A DNA stretch of 64,000 bases, from assembly GCA_039821555.1 (NCBI GenBank), contig JBCBNX010000001.1, positions 1-64,000 on the forward strand. Reading direction: 5' to 3'. Of the stretch, positions 42,147 to 52,072 are shown piece by piece. A model generated the notes under the pieces. It saw nothing but the letters and a program-made list of their open reading frames with translations. It was not told the DNA's origin and did no database searches. This stretch comes from Bacteroidota bacterium (GTDB taxonomy: Bacteria > Bacteroidota > Rhodothermia > Rhodothermales > Rubricoccaceae). The stretch's first letter is position 1, and the number at the start of each line of letters is the position of its first letter. Position numbers and translations under genes: made by a program.

Positions 42147-43774
42147 ACCTCCACGCGCCGCGACGGTCCAGCGGCGAGCACCTTGGGCGGGACGGCGTCG
42201 GCGTACTTCTCGAAGTTCGCGGCGAACATGTCAGCGAGTTGCTGCGCCTTCTCGTCGTAGGCGAGGGGGTCGGCCCAGGTGTCGCGGGGGTTGAGGACGC
42301 CGTGCGGGACGTTCGGTACCTCCTTCGGGACGTGGAGGCCGAAGAACGGGTCGGTGAACGTGCCCGTGTAGTCGAGCTGGCCGCGGAGGGCGGCGTTGAC
42401 CATCGCGCGGGTGTAGGCGAGCTTCATCCGGCTGCCGACGCCGTAGGCCCCGCCCGTCCATCCGGTGTTGACGAGGAAGACGCGGGCGCCGTGCCGCTCG
42501 ATCTTATCGCCGAGCATCGTCGCGTAGGCGGTGGGCGGGAGCACCATGAACGGCTCGCCGAAGCAGGCCGAGAACGTCGCCTTGGGCTCCGTGACGCCGC
42601 GCTCAGTGCCGGCGACCTTCGCCGTGTAGCCGCTCAGGAAGTGGTACATCGCCTGCTCCGGCGTCAGCCGCGCGATGGGCGGCATCACGCCGAACGCGTC
42701 AGCCGTGAGCATCACGATCGTCTTCGGGTGCCCGCCCATCCCCGTTGCCGACGCATTCGGGATGTGAATGATCGGGTAGGAGAGCCGTGTGTTCTCGGTG
42801 ATGGTCACGTCGTCGAAGTCGATGCAGCGGTCGGCGTCCAGGACCACGTTCTCGGCGATGGTGCCGAAGAGCTTCGTTGTGGCGAAGATCTCCGGCTCGC
42901 CCTCCTCGGAGAGGCGGATCGCCTTGGCGTAGCAGCCGCCTTCGAAGTTGAACACGCCGTCGTCAGACCAGCCGTGCTCGTCGTCGCCAATGAGCGTCTT
43001 GCTCTGGTCGGCGGAGAGCGTCGTCTTGCCTGTGCCGGAGAGGCCGAAGAAGACCGCAGCGTCGTTTTCGTTGCCGAGGGCATGGTTGGCCGAGCAGTGC
43101 ATCGGCAGCACGCCCTGTTGCGGGAGCAAGAAGTTGAGCGCTGAGAAAATCGACTTCTTGATTTCGCCCGCGTAGTTCGTTCCACCGATGAGCACGAGGC
43201 CGCGCTCCAGGTTGAGCAGGATGAACGTGTCCGAGTTGAGCCCCTCGTCGCCGAAGCGGTCGCCCTTGAAGCCCGGGAGGTCGATGACGGTGAAGTCGGG
43301 TGCGAAGTCGGCGGTGGGGTCGTCGGGGCGCAGGTCCTCCACCGGCGGGCGGATGAACATGTTGTGCGCGAAGAACGAGTGCCACGCCAGTTCGGTGACC
43401 ACGCGCACCTTGAGGCGGTAGCGCGGGTCGGCGCCCGAGTAGACATCCCGGACGAAGAGGTCGCGGCCGGTGACGTAGTTGCCCATCTTGGCGAGCAGCC
43501 CGTCGAACGTTTTCTCGGAGATGGCCTTGTTGACGTCGCCCCAGCCGACGAGGTCGCCCGTCGAGGACTCGTGGACGATGAAGCGGTCGTTGGGGCTGCG
43601 GCCCGTGTGGGGGTCCGTGCGCGTCACGAGCGGGCCGCCGTCGGCGACGCGGGCCTCGCCCCGCCGGATGGCGATCTCGTAGAGGCGAGCGGGCGAGATG
43701 TTGTAGAAGAGCGTCTGCGTGCGGTCGAGGCCGAGCGCGGTGATATGCTGAATGACGGGCGCGGGGGCGTTCAT
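42143..43774 (-). CDS. pckA: Phosphoenolpyruvate carboxykinase (ATP)
   Basis: A 543-residue cytoplasmic enzyme converting oxaloacetate and ATP to PEP, CO2 and ADP, the entry to gluconeogenesis. ATP-type signatures: RTDPHTGRSPNDRFIV near 52, LIGGTNYAGEIKKSIF, kinase-1a P-loop GLSGTGKTTLSAD (~244-256), and metal-binding LIGDDEHGWSDDGVFN (~262-277). Length matches E. coli PckA (540). Divergent from the GWxTD gene across a 359-base leader region; followed by an overlapping unknown gene. Confidence 0.97.
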   Translation of the reverse strand: MNAPAPVIQHITALGLDRTQTLFYNISPARLYEIAIRRGEARVADGGPLVTRTDPHTGRSPNDRFIVHESSTGDLVGWGDVNKAISEKTFDGLLAKMGNYVTGRDLFVRDVYSGADPRYRLKVRVVTELAWHSFFAHNMFIRPPVEDLRPDDPTADFAPDFTVIDLPGFKGDRFGDEGLNSDTFILLNLERGLVLIGGTNYAGEIKKSIFSALNFLLPQQGVLPMHCSANHALGNENDAAVFFGLSGTGKTTLSADQSKTLIGDDEHGWSDDGVFNFEGGCYAKAIRLSEEGEPEIFATTKLFGTIAENVVLDADRCIDFDDVTITENTRLSYPIIHIPNASATGMGGHPKTIVMLTADAFGVMPPIARLTPEQAMYHFLSGYTAKVAGTERGVTEPKATFSACFGEPFMVLPPTAYATMLGDKIERHGARVFLVNTGWTGGAYGVGSRMKLAYTRAMVNAALRGQLDYTGTFTDPFFGLHVPKEVPNVPHGVLNPRDTWADPLAYDEKAQQLADMFAANFEKYADAVPPKVLAAGPSRRVEV

Positions 43775-44133
43775 GCGGGCGCGGTGCGTTGCCGAGATAG
43801 AAGGGAAGGGCTACAACAAACAGCCGCGGGCGGGTCTAGGTCAAGCCGACAGCGATGTGTAAGCGGTTACCTTAATGGAAGCCTCGCCGAGTGCAGAGCG
43901 GGCGCCTTCAGTGAGCCCGGCAACCGGACTCCGCTGGGGCAGAAGGCAAACCGTTCGCCCCGGAGGGAGGGCCATTCCGCATGCCCTGCTACGGCTGGGC
44001 GCTCCGGCAAAAGACCGCGCGGCGCCGACGGGTATATTTCGCCTGCGACACCGGGGCCTACCACCGTCCTGCTTGCTCTCGTTCACTTCTCGACGCGTCC
44101 ATGGCTTCTTGCTCCCTCGCCCAACGCCGCTTC
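43775..44133. other. 359-base divergent spacer with several hairpins, possible structured leader
   Basis: Lies between pckA and the GWxTD gene. On the plus strand several stems can form: CCGG-CAA-CCGG (43917-43927), CTCC/GGGGC with GCCCC/GGAG (43929-43975, 16-base loop), and AGGGC/GCCCT near 43967-43995. CCCGGCAACC recalls part of the SAM-I riboswitch core, but the remaining conserved elements are not found. No supported open frame. Confidence 0.35.
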
Positions 44134-45564
44134 ATGCGCACGCTAACCCAGGCCGTTGTGGTCACTGTGGTGCTGCTCGTCGTGCCGCTGCGCGCGCAAC
44201 CGACCGAGCTCCCGCTCGACCTCAACTTCGACACGGCGACGTTCTTCTACGCCGAGAACCAGACGCTCGTCGAGGTCTACCTTGCCATCGGTGCGGCCTC
44301 GCTGTCGTTCGAAGCCAACGAGGACGGCTTCACAGATGAGGTCGAGATCCACCTCGCCCTGCGCCCTGCAGCCATGGCCGCCCCGGATGCGGCGACCACG
44401 GCGGCAGTCTTCGCCGACACGCTCAACTTGCAGTTTCAGGTCGCCGACACGACCGGGCTTGCGCAGGGCCAGTATTTCCTCCAGCAAGTCCGCACGGCGG
44501 TCGCGCCCGGGGAGTACGTCCTCGATGTGAACGTGCCGACGACGGCCGACGACGGCCAGGGCACCATGAGCTTGCGCCGTGACCTCCTCGTCCCGGACTA
44601 TGCCCCCGACGGGCGCGCGCGCCTTGCGGACCTCACCCTCGCGTCGTCCATCACGCGGGCCGCCGACAACGCGGACCCCCGGTTCATCAAGAACAGGCTC
44701 GACATCCGCCCGAGCCCCAGTCGACTCTTCGGGATTGGCTCGGAGCGGGTGTTCTACTACACCGAGGCATACGGCCTCAACGATGCTGTGGCCGGTGGCG
44801 AGTACACGCTGCTGGCACGCGTCACCGAGGCCAACCTGACGCAGCCCATCGAGGGGATGGAGCGCCGCACGTCGCGGGCGGTTCGTTCGCCGGACGTCCT
44901 CGTCGGGGCGTTCGACGTCAGCGCGCTTCCGAGCGGGTCCTACTTCCTGCGCCTCGTGCTGCTCAACGCCGACAACGAGGCGCTGGCCGAGCAGTCCCAG
45001 AAGTTCTTCGTCTACAACCCGAACGTCGTGCGCGAGGACCTGGTCGAGGATCCGCTCGCGGAAGACTACATGACCACGCTCTACGCGTCGATGCCAGCCG
45101 ACGAACTCGAGGAGAACATCAAGCACGCCCTCGTGATCGCGACGGCCCGAGAGCGCAGCCGACTCAACGACCTCCCCAACGAAGAGGCCAAGCGCGAATA
45201 CCTCGCTGAGTTCTGGCGCATCCGCGACCCCAACTCGTCTACGGCCATCAACGAAGCCCGGCGCGACTTCTACGACCGGCTCCTCCAGATCGAGGAGCGC
45301 TACTCCACCAATTTCGGGGAGGCCTACGAGACCGACCAGGGACGTGTGATGCTCAAATACGGTATCCCGTCCGTCATCGACCCCCGCCGCTCGAACTCGG
45401 AGCTGCGGCCGCACGAGGTCTGGGAGTACGAGAACCTCCCCGGCGAGGGCCGTTCGATCTTCGTGTTCGCTGACCTGGACGGCTTCGGCACGTTCGAGTT
45501 GATCCACTCCGACGTGACCGGCGAGGAGTCGCGCCCCGACTGGCGGGCGGCGCTCCGCCGCTAG
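44134..45564 (+). CDS. GWxTD-domain secreted protein
   Basis: A 476-residue protein with a signal peptide from ATG 44134 (TQAVVVTVVLLVVPLRAQ); ATG 44101 is an alternative. The first ~300 residues are beta-rich, built of strand pairs with EFDV-type edges, and the C-terminal part holds the GWxTD domain: EFWRIRDPN, DQGRVMLKYGIPSVIDPR, HEVWEYENLPGEGRSIFVF and GTFELIHSDVTGE. This domain is widespread in Bacteroidota and Acidobacteriota; its function is not known. Two bases separate its stop from the tsaC start, so the two are probably co-transcribed. Confidence 0.85.
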   Translation: MRTLTQAVVVTVVLLVVPLRAQPTELPLDLNFDTATFFYAENQTLVEVYLAIGAASLSFEANEDGFTDEVEIHLALRPAAMAAPDAATTAAVFADTLNLQFQVADTTGLAQGQYFLQQVRTAVAPGEYVLDVNVPTTADDGQGTMSLRRDLLVPDYAPDGRARLADLTLASSITRAADNADPRFIKNRLDIRPSPSRLFGIGSERVFYYTEAYGLNDAVAGGEYTLLARVTEANLTQPIEGMERRTSRAVRSPDVLVGAFDVSALPSGSYFLRLVLLNADNEALAEQSQKFFVYNPNVVREDLVEDPLAEDYMTTLYASMPADELEENIKHALVIATARERSRLNDLPNEEAKREYLAEFWRIRDPNSSTAINEARRDFYDRLLQIEERYSTNFGEAYETDQGRVMLKYGIPSVIDPRRSNSELRPHEVWEYENLPGEGRSIFVFADLDGFGTFELIHSDVTGEESRPDWRAALRR

Positions 45565-45566
45565 CG

Positions 45567-46211
45567 ATGAGCATCGCCCGAGACGCTGCGGCCACCGCGC
45601 ATGCCGTGACGCTCGCGCATGCCGCGTCCGTGGTCAAGCGCGGCGGCGTGCTCGTGTATCCCACCGAAACCGTCTACGGCATCGGCGGCGCCCCCTCCGA
45701 TGCGCCGATGGTCGAGCGCGTGCGCGCCATCAAGGGCCGCGACGCCCACAAGCCGATGCTCGCGATCACCGACCGCTGGGGCCGCGTCGCCGACTGGATA
45801 ACAAACGTGACCGACGCCCACCGCGCACTGATGGCCGCCACCGACGACGCAGGTCGTCCGCTGGCGGTGACGCTGCTCTTCGAGGCGGGCAACGGCGCAC
45901 CCTTGGCCCTGGTGAGCGAAGTCGGACTCATCGGCATCCGGCGTACGCCCGATCCGCTCGGGCAGGCACTCGTGGCCGCGTGTGGCACCGCGCTCCTCTC
46001 CACGAGTGCCAACCGCACGGGGGCGCCGCCCGCCTCGGTGTTCGCCGACCTCGACCCCCATGTGGTTGAGGCCGCCGACTACGCCTTCGATGCCGGGCGT
46101 CCGCTCGGCGGTACGCCCTCGACCGTGGTGAAGGTGGAGGATGGTGCGCTGGTCGTCATCCGGGAAGGTGCCGTGCGCGAATCGACGTTGCGAGCACTCG
46201 TCGGAGGTTAG
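45567..46211 (+). CDS. tsaC: L-threonylcarbamoyladenylate synthase
   Basis: A 214-residue YrdC/Sua5-type enzyme that makes threonylcarbamoyl-AMP from threonine, bicarbonate and ATP for the t6A37 modification of tRNA. Signatures: GGVLVYPTETVYGIGG, RVRAIKGRDAHKPMLAI and LLSTSANRTGAPP. It has the short (TsaC) architecture without the C-terminal Sua5 domain. It lies two bases after the GWxTD gene and its end overlaps the convergent DUF4097-like gene by four bases. Confidence 0.93.
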   Translation: MSIARDAAATAHAVTLAHAASVVKRGGVLVYPTETVYGIGGAPSDAPMVERVRAIKGRDAHKPMLAITDRWGRVADWITNVTDAHRALMAATDDAGRPLAVTLLFEAGNGAPLALVSEVGLIGIRRTPDPLGQALVAACGTALLSTSANRTGAPPASVFADLDPHVVEAADYAFDAGRPLGGTPSTVVKVEDGALVVIREGAVRESTLRALVGG

Positions 46212-47014
46212 CTGCGCTCGATGCGAATGCTGCCATTGCCCGTGCGAGCGCGCAGGAGCGGGCCGCCCTCGCCGAGGGTGAACTCCACGTTCTTGTCAAT
46301 GCGGCCCTGGACGGTGATCGGGAAGTCGACGTTGAGGCGGCCGTTGCCCGTGCCCGAGGCGAAACGCCCGGAGTAGTTGTCCGGGATGTAGAGTTTCACG
46401 GTGCCGTTGCCGGAGGTGACGTCGAGGCCTTCGCCGTCCCAGGACTGCCCGCCCAACTCGATCCGGAGCGCGCCGTTGCCGGTGCGCCCCCGCACATCGC
46501 CGCCGAGGTCGACCAGGCGTACGCCGCCGTTCGACGTGTCGAAGCGGATGGTGCTAGAGACGGCCGTGATGCGGATGCCCCCGTTGCTGCTTTCCAGGTC
46601 GAGGTCCGTGTCGCGGGGGACGTAGATGCGGAAGCTAGATCCGACCCAGTCGTCGCCGCGGGTGCGGGGGACTTCGGCCTCGATGGTGCCGTCTGTGGAG
46701 ATCGTGACCTCTTCCAAAAGCTTGTATGCCGTGGAGCGCTCCTCGCTGTAGGCGCGCACGCGGGTCACGACGAGGATTTCGTCGCGGTCCCAGCCCTGGA
46801 CGCGGATCCCGCCGTTGGTACCGCCGTCCACTTCGATCTCGTCGCGCGCGTCGAGCCTGACGGCGCGCACTTCGCAGGCCTCGCGGACGCCGCGGCGCAT
46901 GGCGTCGCCGTCCTCGCACCACGCCTTGTCTTCGGCGGAAAGGTCCGAGGCTGGAACGGGTTGGGCCGACATGGCCAGGGGCAGGGCAAGGAGGAGCAGC
47001 AGGACAGCACGCAT
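46208..47014 (-). CDS. Secreted DUF4097-like beta-strand-repeat protein
   Basis: A 268-residue exported protein with a signal peptide (AVLLLLLALPLAMSAQP). The mature part (from ~70) is a run of short parallel strands: VDGGTNGGIRVQGWDRDEIL, LDLESSNGGIRITAVSSTIR, FDTSNGGVRLVDLGGDVRG and RTGNGALRIELGG, ending in LLRARTGNGSIRIERS. This N-G-x-I/V rhythm is typical of the DUF4097/DUF4098 beta-helix-like family found in Bacteroidota and Firmicutes, often beside anti-sigma genes. Function unknown. A Cys pair (CED...CEV) near the N-terminus may form a disulphide. Confidence 0.82.
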   Translation of the reverse strand: MRAVLLLLLALPLAMSAQPVPASDLSAEDKAWCEDGDAMRRGVREACEVRAVRLDARDEIEVDGGTNGGIRVQGWDRDEILVVTRVRAYSEERSTAYKLLEEVTISTDGTIEAEVPRTRGDDWVGSSFRIYVPRDTDLDLESSNGGIRITAVSSTIRFDTSNGGVRLVDLGGDVRGRTGNGALRIELGGQSWDGEGLDVTSGNGTVKLYIPDNYSGRFASGTGNGRLNVDFPITVQGRIDKNVEFTLGEGGPLLRARTGNGSIRIERS

Positions 47015-47181
47015 GGGACTCGGGTTAGATGAGATGGAGGCCCGTCTGCAATCAAGCCGTATACCACCGCGCGAAACGGCGCGGCATCGTCCGTAACGAG
47101 CGCGCAGACTGTGCGCCTGCGCTCACCTCGCGCGCCGATCCGCCCGCCTTACGCGGCGTACCTTTCGCGCCCGATCTGTGA

Positions 47182-47209
47182 CCCTCGACCTCCGACCCTC
47201 GACCTCGAC
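47182..47209. repeat. Heptamer repeat CC(C/T)TCGA-like x4 directly abutting the asnS start codon
   Basis: CCCTCGA (47182-47188), CCTCCGA (47189-47195), CCCTCGA (47196-47202), CCTCGAC (47203-47209), then ATG at 47210. The unit resembles the CCTTCGA repeat before ATG 30014. Confidence 0.9.
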
Positions 47210-48706
<1,497 letters not shown>

Positions 48707-48729
48707 GCATCGTGACCAATCGAAGAGGG

Positions 48730-48758
48730 CACAAGTCTGTAGCACTGACCTTGTGTTT
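48730..48758 (+). terminator. Weak terminator-like hairpin after asnS
   Basis: CACAAGTC (48730-48737) and GACCTTGTG (48747-48755) pair with one bulged base, followed by TTT. Low stability. Confidence 0.3.
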
Positions 48759-48909
48759 GGCCAGCAACGTAACGATTTGCGTATATTGCGGTAACGTCGC
48801 GTATTTCTGGGTAGAGTAGCTGTGTACGCTCTCAAAAACCTAGAGACGCGATCAAGTGCAACGCTCCCCCAAGCGCGTTGAATCAATTCACCGTTACTCC
48901 CAATCTGCT

Positions 48910-49296
48910 ATGCGTATCACTCAAGGGCGACATCAAGGAGTCAGAAGCCATTCGGGCTGGCGCCTGTTAGACGGTACTGGTCGTCGTACATCGGATTACT
49001 TTGTTCCTTTTGGGGTGGAGTACCGTAAGCCGCCATCTGTTCATGTTGGTATTACTGGATTTGATATCCTTTTTGGGCAAAATCACAGACTGATTGCTGA
49101 CGTGGTTCAGGTTCGAAGAGACGGATTCATATTGCGATACAGTACTTGGGCTGATACAAGGGTATATGCTGCGAGAGTTAATTGGTTGGCAATTGGCGCT
49201 ACCGCTCGGTCGAGAGTCGATATGGCAGGTGTCTCTGAGGAGAATGACGAAGAAGGGTTTGACGAGTATTCGCCGGTGGACGATCAGGCTGAATAG
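48910..49296 (+). CDS. H-type-lectin-domain-like protein
   Basis: A 128-residue protein from ATG 48910 (a GTG at 48856 would add 18 residues). The pattern RTSDYFVPFGVEYRKPPSVHVGI, GFDILF, NHRLIADVVQVRRDGFILRY and STWADTRVYAARVNWLAIG matches the H-type lectin fold, a six-strand sandwich that trimerises and binds GalNAc or similar sugars in snail agglutinin and discoidin. The acidic C-terminal tail is not part of the domain. No signal peptide is seen. Codon use is AT-shifted compared with neighbours, suggesting recent acquisition. Ligand unknown. Confidence 0.72.
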   Translation: MRITQGRHQGVRSHSGWRLLDGTGRRTSDYFVPFGVEYRKPPSVHVGITGFDILFGQNHRLIADVVQVRRDGFILRYSTWADTRVYAARVNWLAIGATARSRVDMAGVSEENDEEGFDEYSPVDDQAE

Positions 49297-49313
49297 GTTG
49301 TTCACTTTTGTTT

Positions 49314-49358
49314 GCCCACTGTGCTACCGATTTTTTACGGTGGCATAGTGGGCCTATT
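49314..49358 (+). terminator. Strong hairpin terminator after the lectin-like gene
   Basis: Arms 49314-49329 and 49338-49353 form a 16-base stem with two G-U pairs, loop ATTTTTTA, followed by CTATTTTG. On the opposite strand an A/T-rich flank also follows, so it could act in both directions. Confidence 0.75.
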
Positions 49359-49486
49359 TTGAAGTGCTAAGAGTTGCACGCGAAGGTAGTCGTAGAAGTT
49401 GAGGCGTGTCAGTACATACGTTTTTTCTCGAGCGTAAAAGCTCTTGTGATTTGGAAATGCTTGTGCGATGAAATTGAAGGGGCAGC

Positions 49487-51184
49487 GTGCGTTCCGAACG
49501 TCCACATCTTGTCGTCCACGCAGACTGGGGCACAAACCCGCTTAAGCGCTGGATGTGCGTAGCACGATGGCAGGAGGGGGCTTACAGCGTTGCTCCGCCC
49601 AAACTGGTAGGCGACCTCGGCAGCTTCTGGGCGCGGCTCCGCCACGAGGCTCCAGACGGTCCGATCCTCATAGGCTTCGACTTTCCGATTGGCCTGCCAG
49701 CGGTGTATGCAGCGAACGCAGGCGTCGACGGCTTTCCCGAAGCGCTCGCACGGTTTGGAAGCGACGCCTGGGCGCGGTTCTATGACGTGTGCGAGACGGC
49801 CAGCGAGATCAGCGTGCGGCGCCCGTTCTACCCGTACCGGCCTGGCGGTACAAAGCGGGCGCACCTGCTCGACGGCCTCGGGTTAGCGTCGGGGAACGAC
49901 CTGCTCCGGTGGTGCGACCAAGCCACGGAGACGCGCGGTCCGGCCTCGCCGCTTTTCTGGACGCTCGGCGGCAAACAGGTTGGCAAAGCCGCCATCATCG
50001 GGTGGCGCGACCTCCTCGCTCCCGGGCTTCGGGACGACGCGCTCGGGCTGCGTCTCTGGCCGTTCCATGGGCCGCTCGACACGCTGCTGGAAGGCAATGC
50101 CATCGTCGTCGCGGAGACGTATCCCGCCGAGGCGTGCATTCACCTGGGGCTCTCACCGCCGGGTGGGGCGTGGAGCAAGACGAGCCAGGAGGGGCGGCAG
50201 CGTCAGAGCGCCCCGCTCCTCACGTGGGCCAAGCAACGAGGTGTGCATCTGGACGATGTGCTCGCGGCGATGATCGACGACGGCTTTGGGGACCGCAAGG
50301 ATGGGGAAGACCCGTTTGACGCGACGGTCGGGCTGTTCGGCATGCTGGAAGTCGCCCTCGGGCATCGGCGCGCCAACGTGCCCGACTCGTCCGCCGTGCA
50401 GCGCGTCGAGGGGTGGATCTTCGGGCAGGACGTCTCTTCGTCGAGGGCGAATAAACGCTCGACGCAGGAAAAGCACGTCTCCGAGGATGGTGCGACGCTG
50501 CACCCGCACCCGCCATCGCGCGCCATGTCGTCTCCCGCTCGAATCATCGATCTGTCGACGTGGCCGCGTCGTGGGGCGTTCGAGTACTTCCGGGCGCTCG
50601 ACAACCCCTTCTTCAATATCACATGTCCGCTCGATGTGAGTCGGCTCGTGCCCTACTGCAAGATGGCGGGCCACCCTTTTTCGCTGGCGGCTCTTTATTT
50701 ATCGCTGCGCGTGGCCAACGAGTACGCCCCGTTCCGGCTGCGCATCGAGGGTGAACACGTCGTGGCGTACGACGAAGTGCAGGGTTCGCGGACGGTGTTG
50801 GTGGGCGACGAGCAACTCGCGTTTACCTACATCGACTACGATCCGTCGTTCGCCGTTTTCCGTAGACGGGCCGAACGTGCACAGCGGGTCGCCCAGGCCA
50901 ACCCTGGCGAGATCGATGCCAGAGTGGGGCAGACGGACCTGATCCACTACTCGGTGCTGCCGTGGATCTCGTTTACGAGCATCTCTCACGCGCGGAGCTG
51001 GCGGACCGGCGATTCAGTTCCCAAGATCACATTCGGTGGGTATCGCCGAGAAGGCGAGCACATCCAGATGCCGGTGTCGGTGGAGGTGCACCACGGGCTC
51101 ATGGATGGCCTGCACGTGGCCCGGTTTCTGGAACGGCTGCAGGGGTATTTCGACGAGCCGGATGCTGGTTTGGCGGGAGCATAG
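49487..51184 (+). CDS. Fusion of a DUF429-like domain and a chloramphenicol-acetyltransferase-like domain
   Basis: One uninterrupted 565-residue frame with a GTG start. Residues ~5-315 resemble DUF429-type predicted nucleases of the RNase H-like fold: HADWGTNPLKRW near the start, IGFDFPIGLP and AETYPAEA as the acidic motifs. Residues ~347-565 match type A chloramphenicol acetyltransferase: FFNITCPLDVS, PWISFTSISHARSW, PKITFGGY and the catalytic VHHGLMDGLHVARFLERL (His ~535, Asp ~539). An ATG at 50525 could start the second half as a separate 219-residue protein, which is the usual CAT length. No stop separates the halves. Whether it acetylates chloramphenicol is unknown. Confidence 0.8.
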   Translation: MRSERPHLVVHADWGTNPLKRWMCVARWQEGAYSVAPPKLVGDLGSFWARLRHEAPDGPILIGFDFPIGLPAVYAANAGVDGFPEALARFGSDAWARFYDVCETASEISVRRPFYPYRPGGTKRAHLLDGLGLASGNDLLRWCDQATETRGPASPLFWTLGGKQVGKAAIIGWRDLLAPGLRDDALGLRLWPFHGPLDTLLEGNAIVVAETYPAEACIHLGLSPPGGAWSKTSQEGRQRQSAPLLTWAKQRGVHLDDVLAAMIDDGFGDRKDGEDPFDATVGLFGMLEVALGHRRANVPDSSAVQRVEGWIFGQDVSSSRANKRSTQEKHVSEDGATLHPHPPSRAMSSPARIIDLSTWPRRGAFEYFRALDNPFFNITCPLDVSRLVPYCKMAGHPFSLAALYLSLRVANEYAPFRLRIEGEHVVAYDEVQGSRTVLVGDEQLAFTYIDYDPSFAVFRRRAERAQRVAQANPGEIDARVGQTDLIHYSVLPWISFTSISHARSWRTGDSVPKITFGGYRREGEHIQMPVSVEVHHGLMDGLHVARFLERLQGYFDEPDAGLAGA

Positions 51185-51307
51185 GGGCAATCCGGCTCAG
51201 CCCAGCGTGGAAACGGTGCGCGCGGCTATCCGTATGAGACGATGACCAATTCCAGCAGCCTCTATTCTCATCCTCAACGGCTGCGTCCACGCACCTCCAC
51301 GACACTC

Positions 51308-51955
51308 ATGAGCAATGCCAAGACCACACGCCCGCACCTCGCCGACGGCTCCGGCTCCCTCGACAAAGCCGACATGGGCCGCGCGCCGATTCGCACCGTT
51401 GACGAATACGAAGGCAACCCGGTCGGTCTTCCCGACGAGGCCTGCATCGAACTGAAGGAGCACCTCGACCGCCACCTCGCAGCCTACAACCTACTCTACA
51501 ACCAGTACCACAAGCACCACTGGCTGGTCGCCGGGCCGCAGTTCCGCGACCTCCATCTGTTCCTCGAAGGGCACTACAACGAGATCCACGCCCAGCTCGA
51601 CGAGATCGCAGAGCGCCTGACCGTGCTGGGAGGCATCCCGACGTGCAGCCCATCCGAGCAGGAGAAGCTGGCCTACATCCAGCACGAGCCGGAGGGGCAG
51701 TTCCCCATCCGCGACATGCTCGAACTCGACATCCTGTGCGAGCGGCAAGTTTGCATCGAACTGCGCAAGTCGGTCCACGTCGCCCTGAACCACAGCGACT
51801 TTGGGACGAAGCGGCTGCTGGAGAAGCTGCTCGCGCACGCTGAAGACCGCGCGCACCACCTTGAGCATTTCCTCGAAGACGACAGCCTCGAAGTAGGGCT
51901 GACGGCCAGCGAGGGCGACCTCGCCGAAGACCCGGTGCTCGAAGCCGTCGCCTAG
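51308..51955 (+). CDS. dps: Dps-like ferritin-family protein
   Basis: A 215-residue Dps/ferritin-like protein that would oxidise and store iron and may protect DNA. The inter-subunit ferroxidase residues are in place: NQYHKHHWLVAGPQFRDLH (His ~68/71, Asp81) and EIHAQLDEIAERL (Asp98, Glu102). It is longer than E. coli Dps (167) because of a ~40-residue N-terminal tail and an acidic C-terminal tail. ATG 51308 is preferred; the frame extends 22 codons upstream. Followed by a good terminator. Confidence 0.9.
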   Translation: MSNAKTTRPHLADGSGSLDKADMGRAPIRTVDEYEGNPVGLPDEACIELKEHLDRHLAAYNLLYNQYHKHHWLVAGPQFRDLHLFLEGHYNEIHAQLDEIAERLTVLGGIPTCSPSEQEKLAYIQHEPEGQFPIRDMLELDILCERQVCIELRKSVHVALNHSDFGTKRLLEKLLAHAEDRAHHLEHFLEDDSLEVGLTASEGDLAEDPVLEAVA

Positions 51956-51980
51956 CCGCTGCGCTTCGGCTTCCTCGTTC

Positions 51981-52019
51981 GAGCGGGCGCGTCTACACTG
52001 GCGCGTCCGCTCTCTTTTG
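51981..52019 (+). terminator. Rho-independent terminator of dps
   Basis: GAGCGGGCGCG (51981-51991) and CGCGTCCGCTC (52002-52012) form an 11-base stem with one G-T pair, followed by TCTTTTG. It lies 26 bases past the dps stop. Confidence 0.88.
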
Positions 52020-52072
52020 TGCCGGGCCGTTCCTGCGATACTGGACTCCAGCGCGGGGACTATCATGTGTTC

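Larger units (their letters stand above)
48707..49486. other. AT-richer islet around the lectin-like gene
   Basis: From just after asnS to just before the DUF429-CAT fusion, base composition drops to roughly half A+T, in clear contrast to both flanks. It holds one gene (H-type-lectin-like) and a 16-base stem hairpin. No integrase or att-like repeat is seen. Confidence 0.65.

Noticed and set aside
43881..44060. SAM-I or SAM-IV riboswitch
   Set aside because: Only CCCGGCAACC and a following stem fit; the kink-turn, the GGTGCCAA-type element and closing P1 stem are not found, and the downstream gene has no methionine link.
48765..48790. A Bacteroidota-type TAnnTTTG promoter before the lectin-like gene
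   Set aside because: TAACGATTTG has two extra bases between TA and TTTG, and no -33 TTG lies at the right distance.
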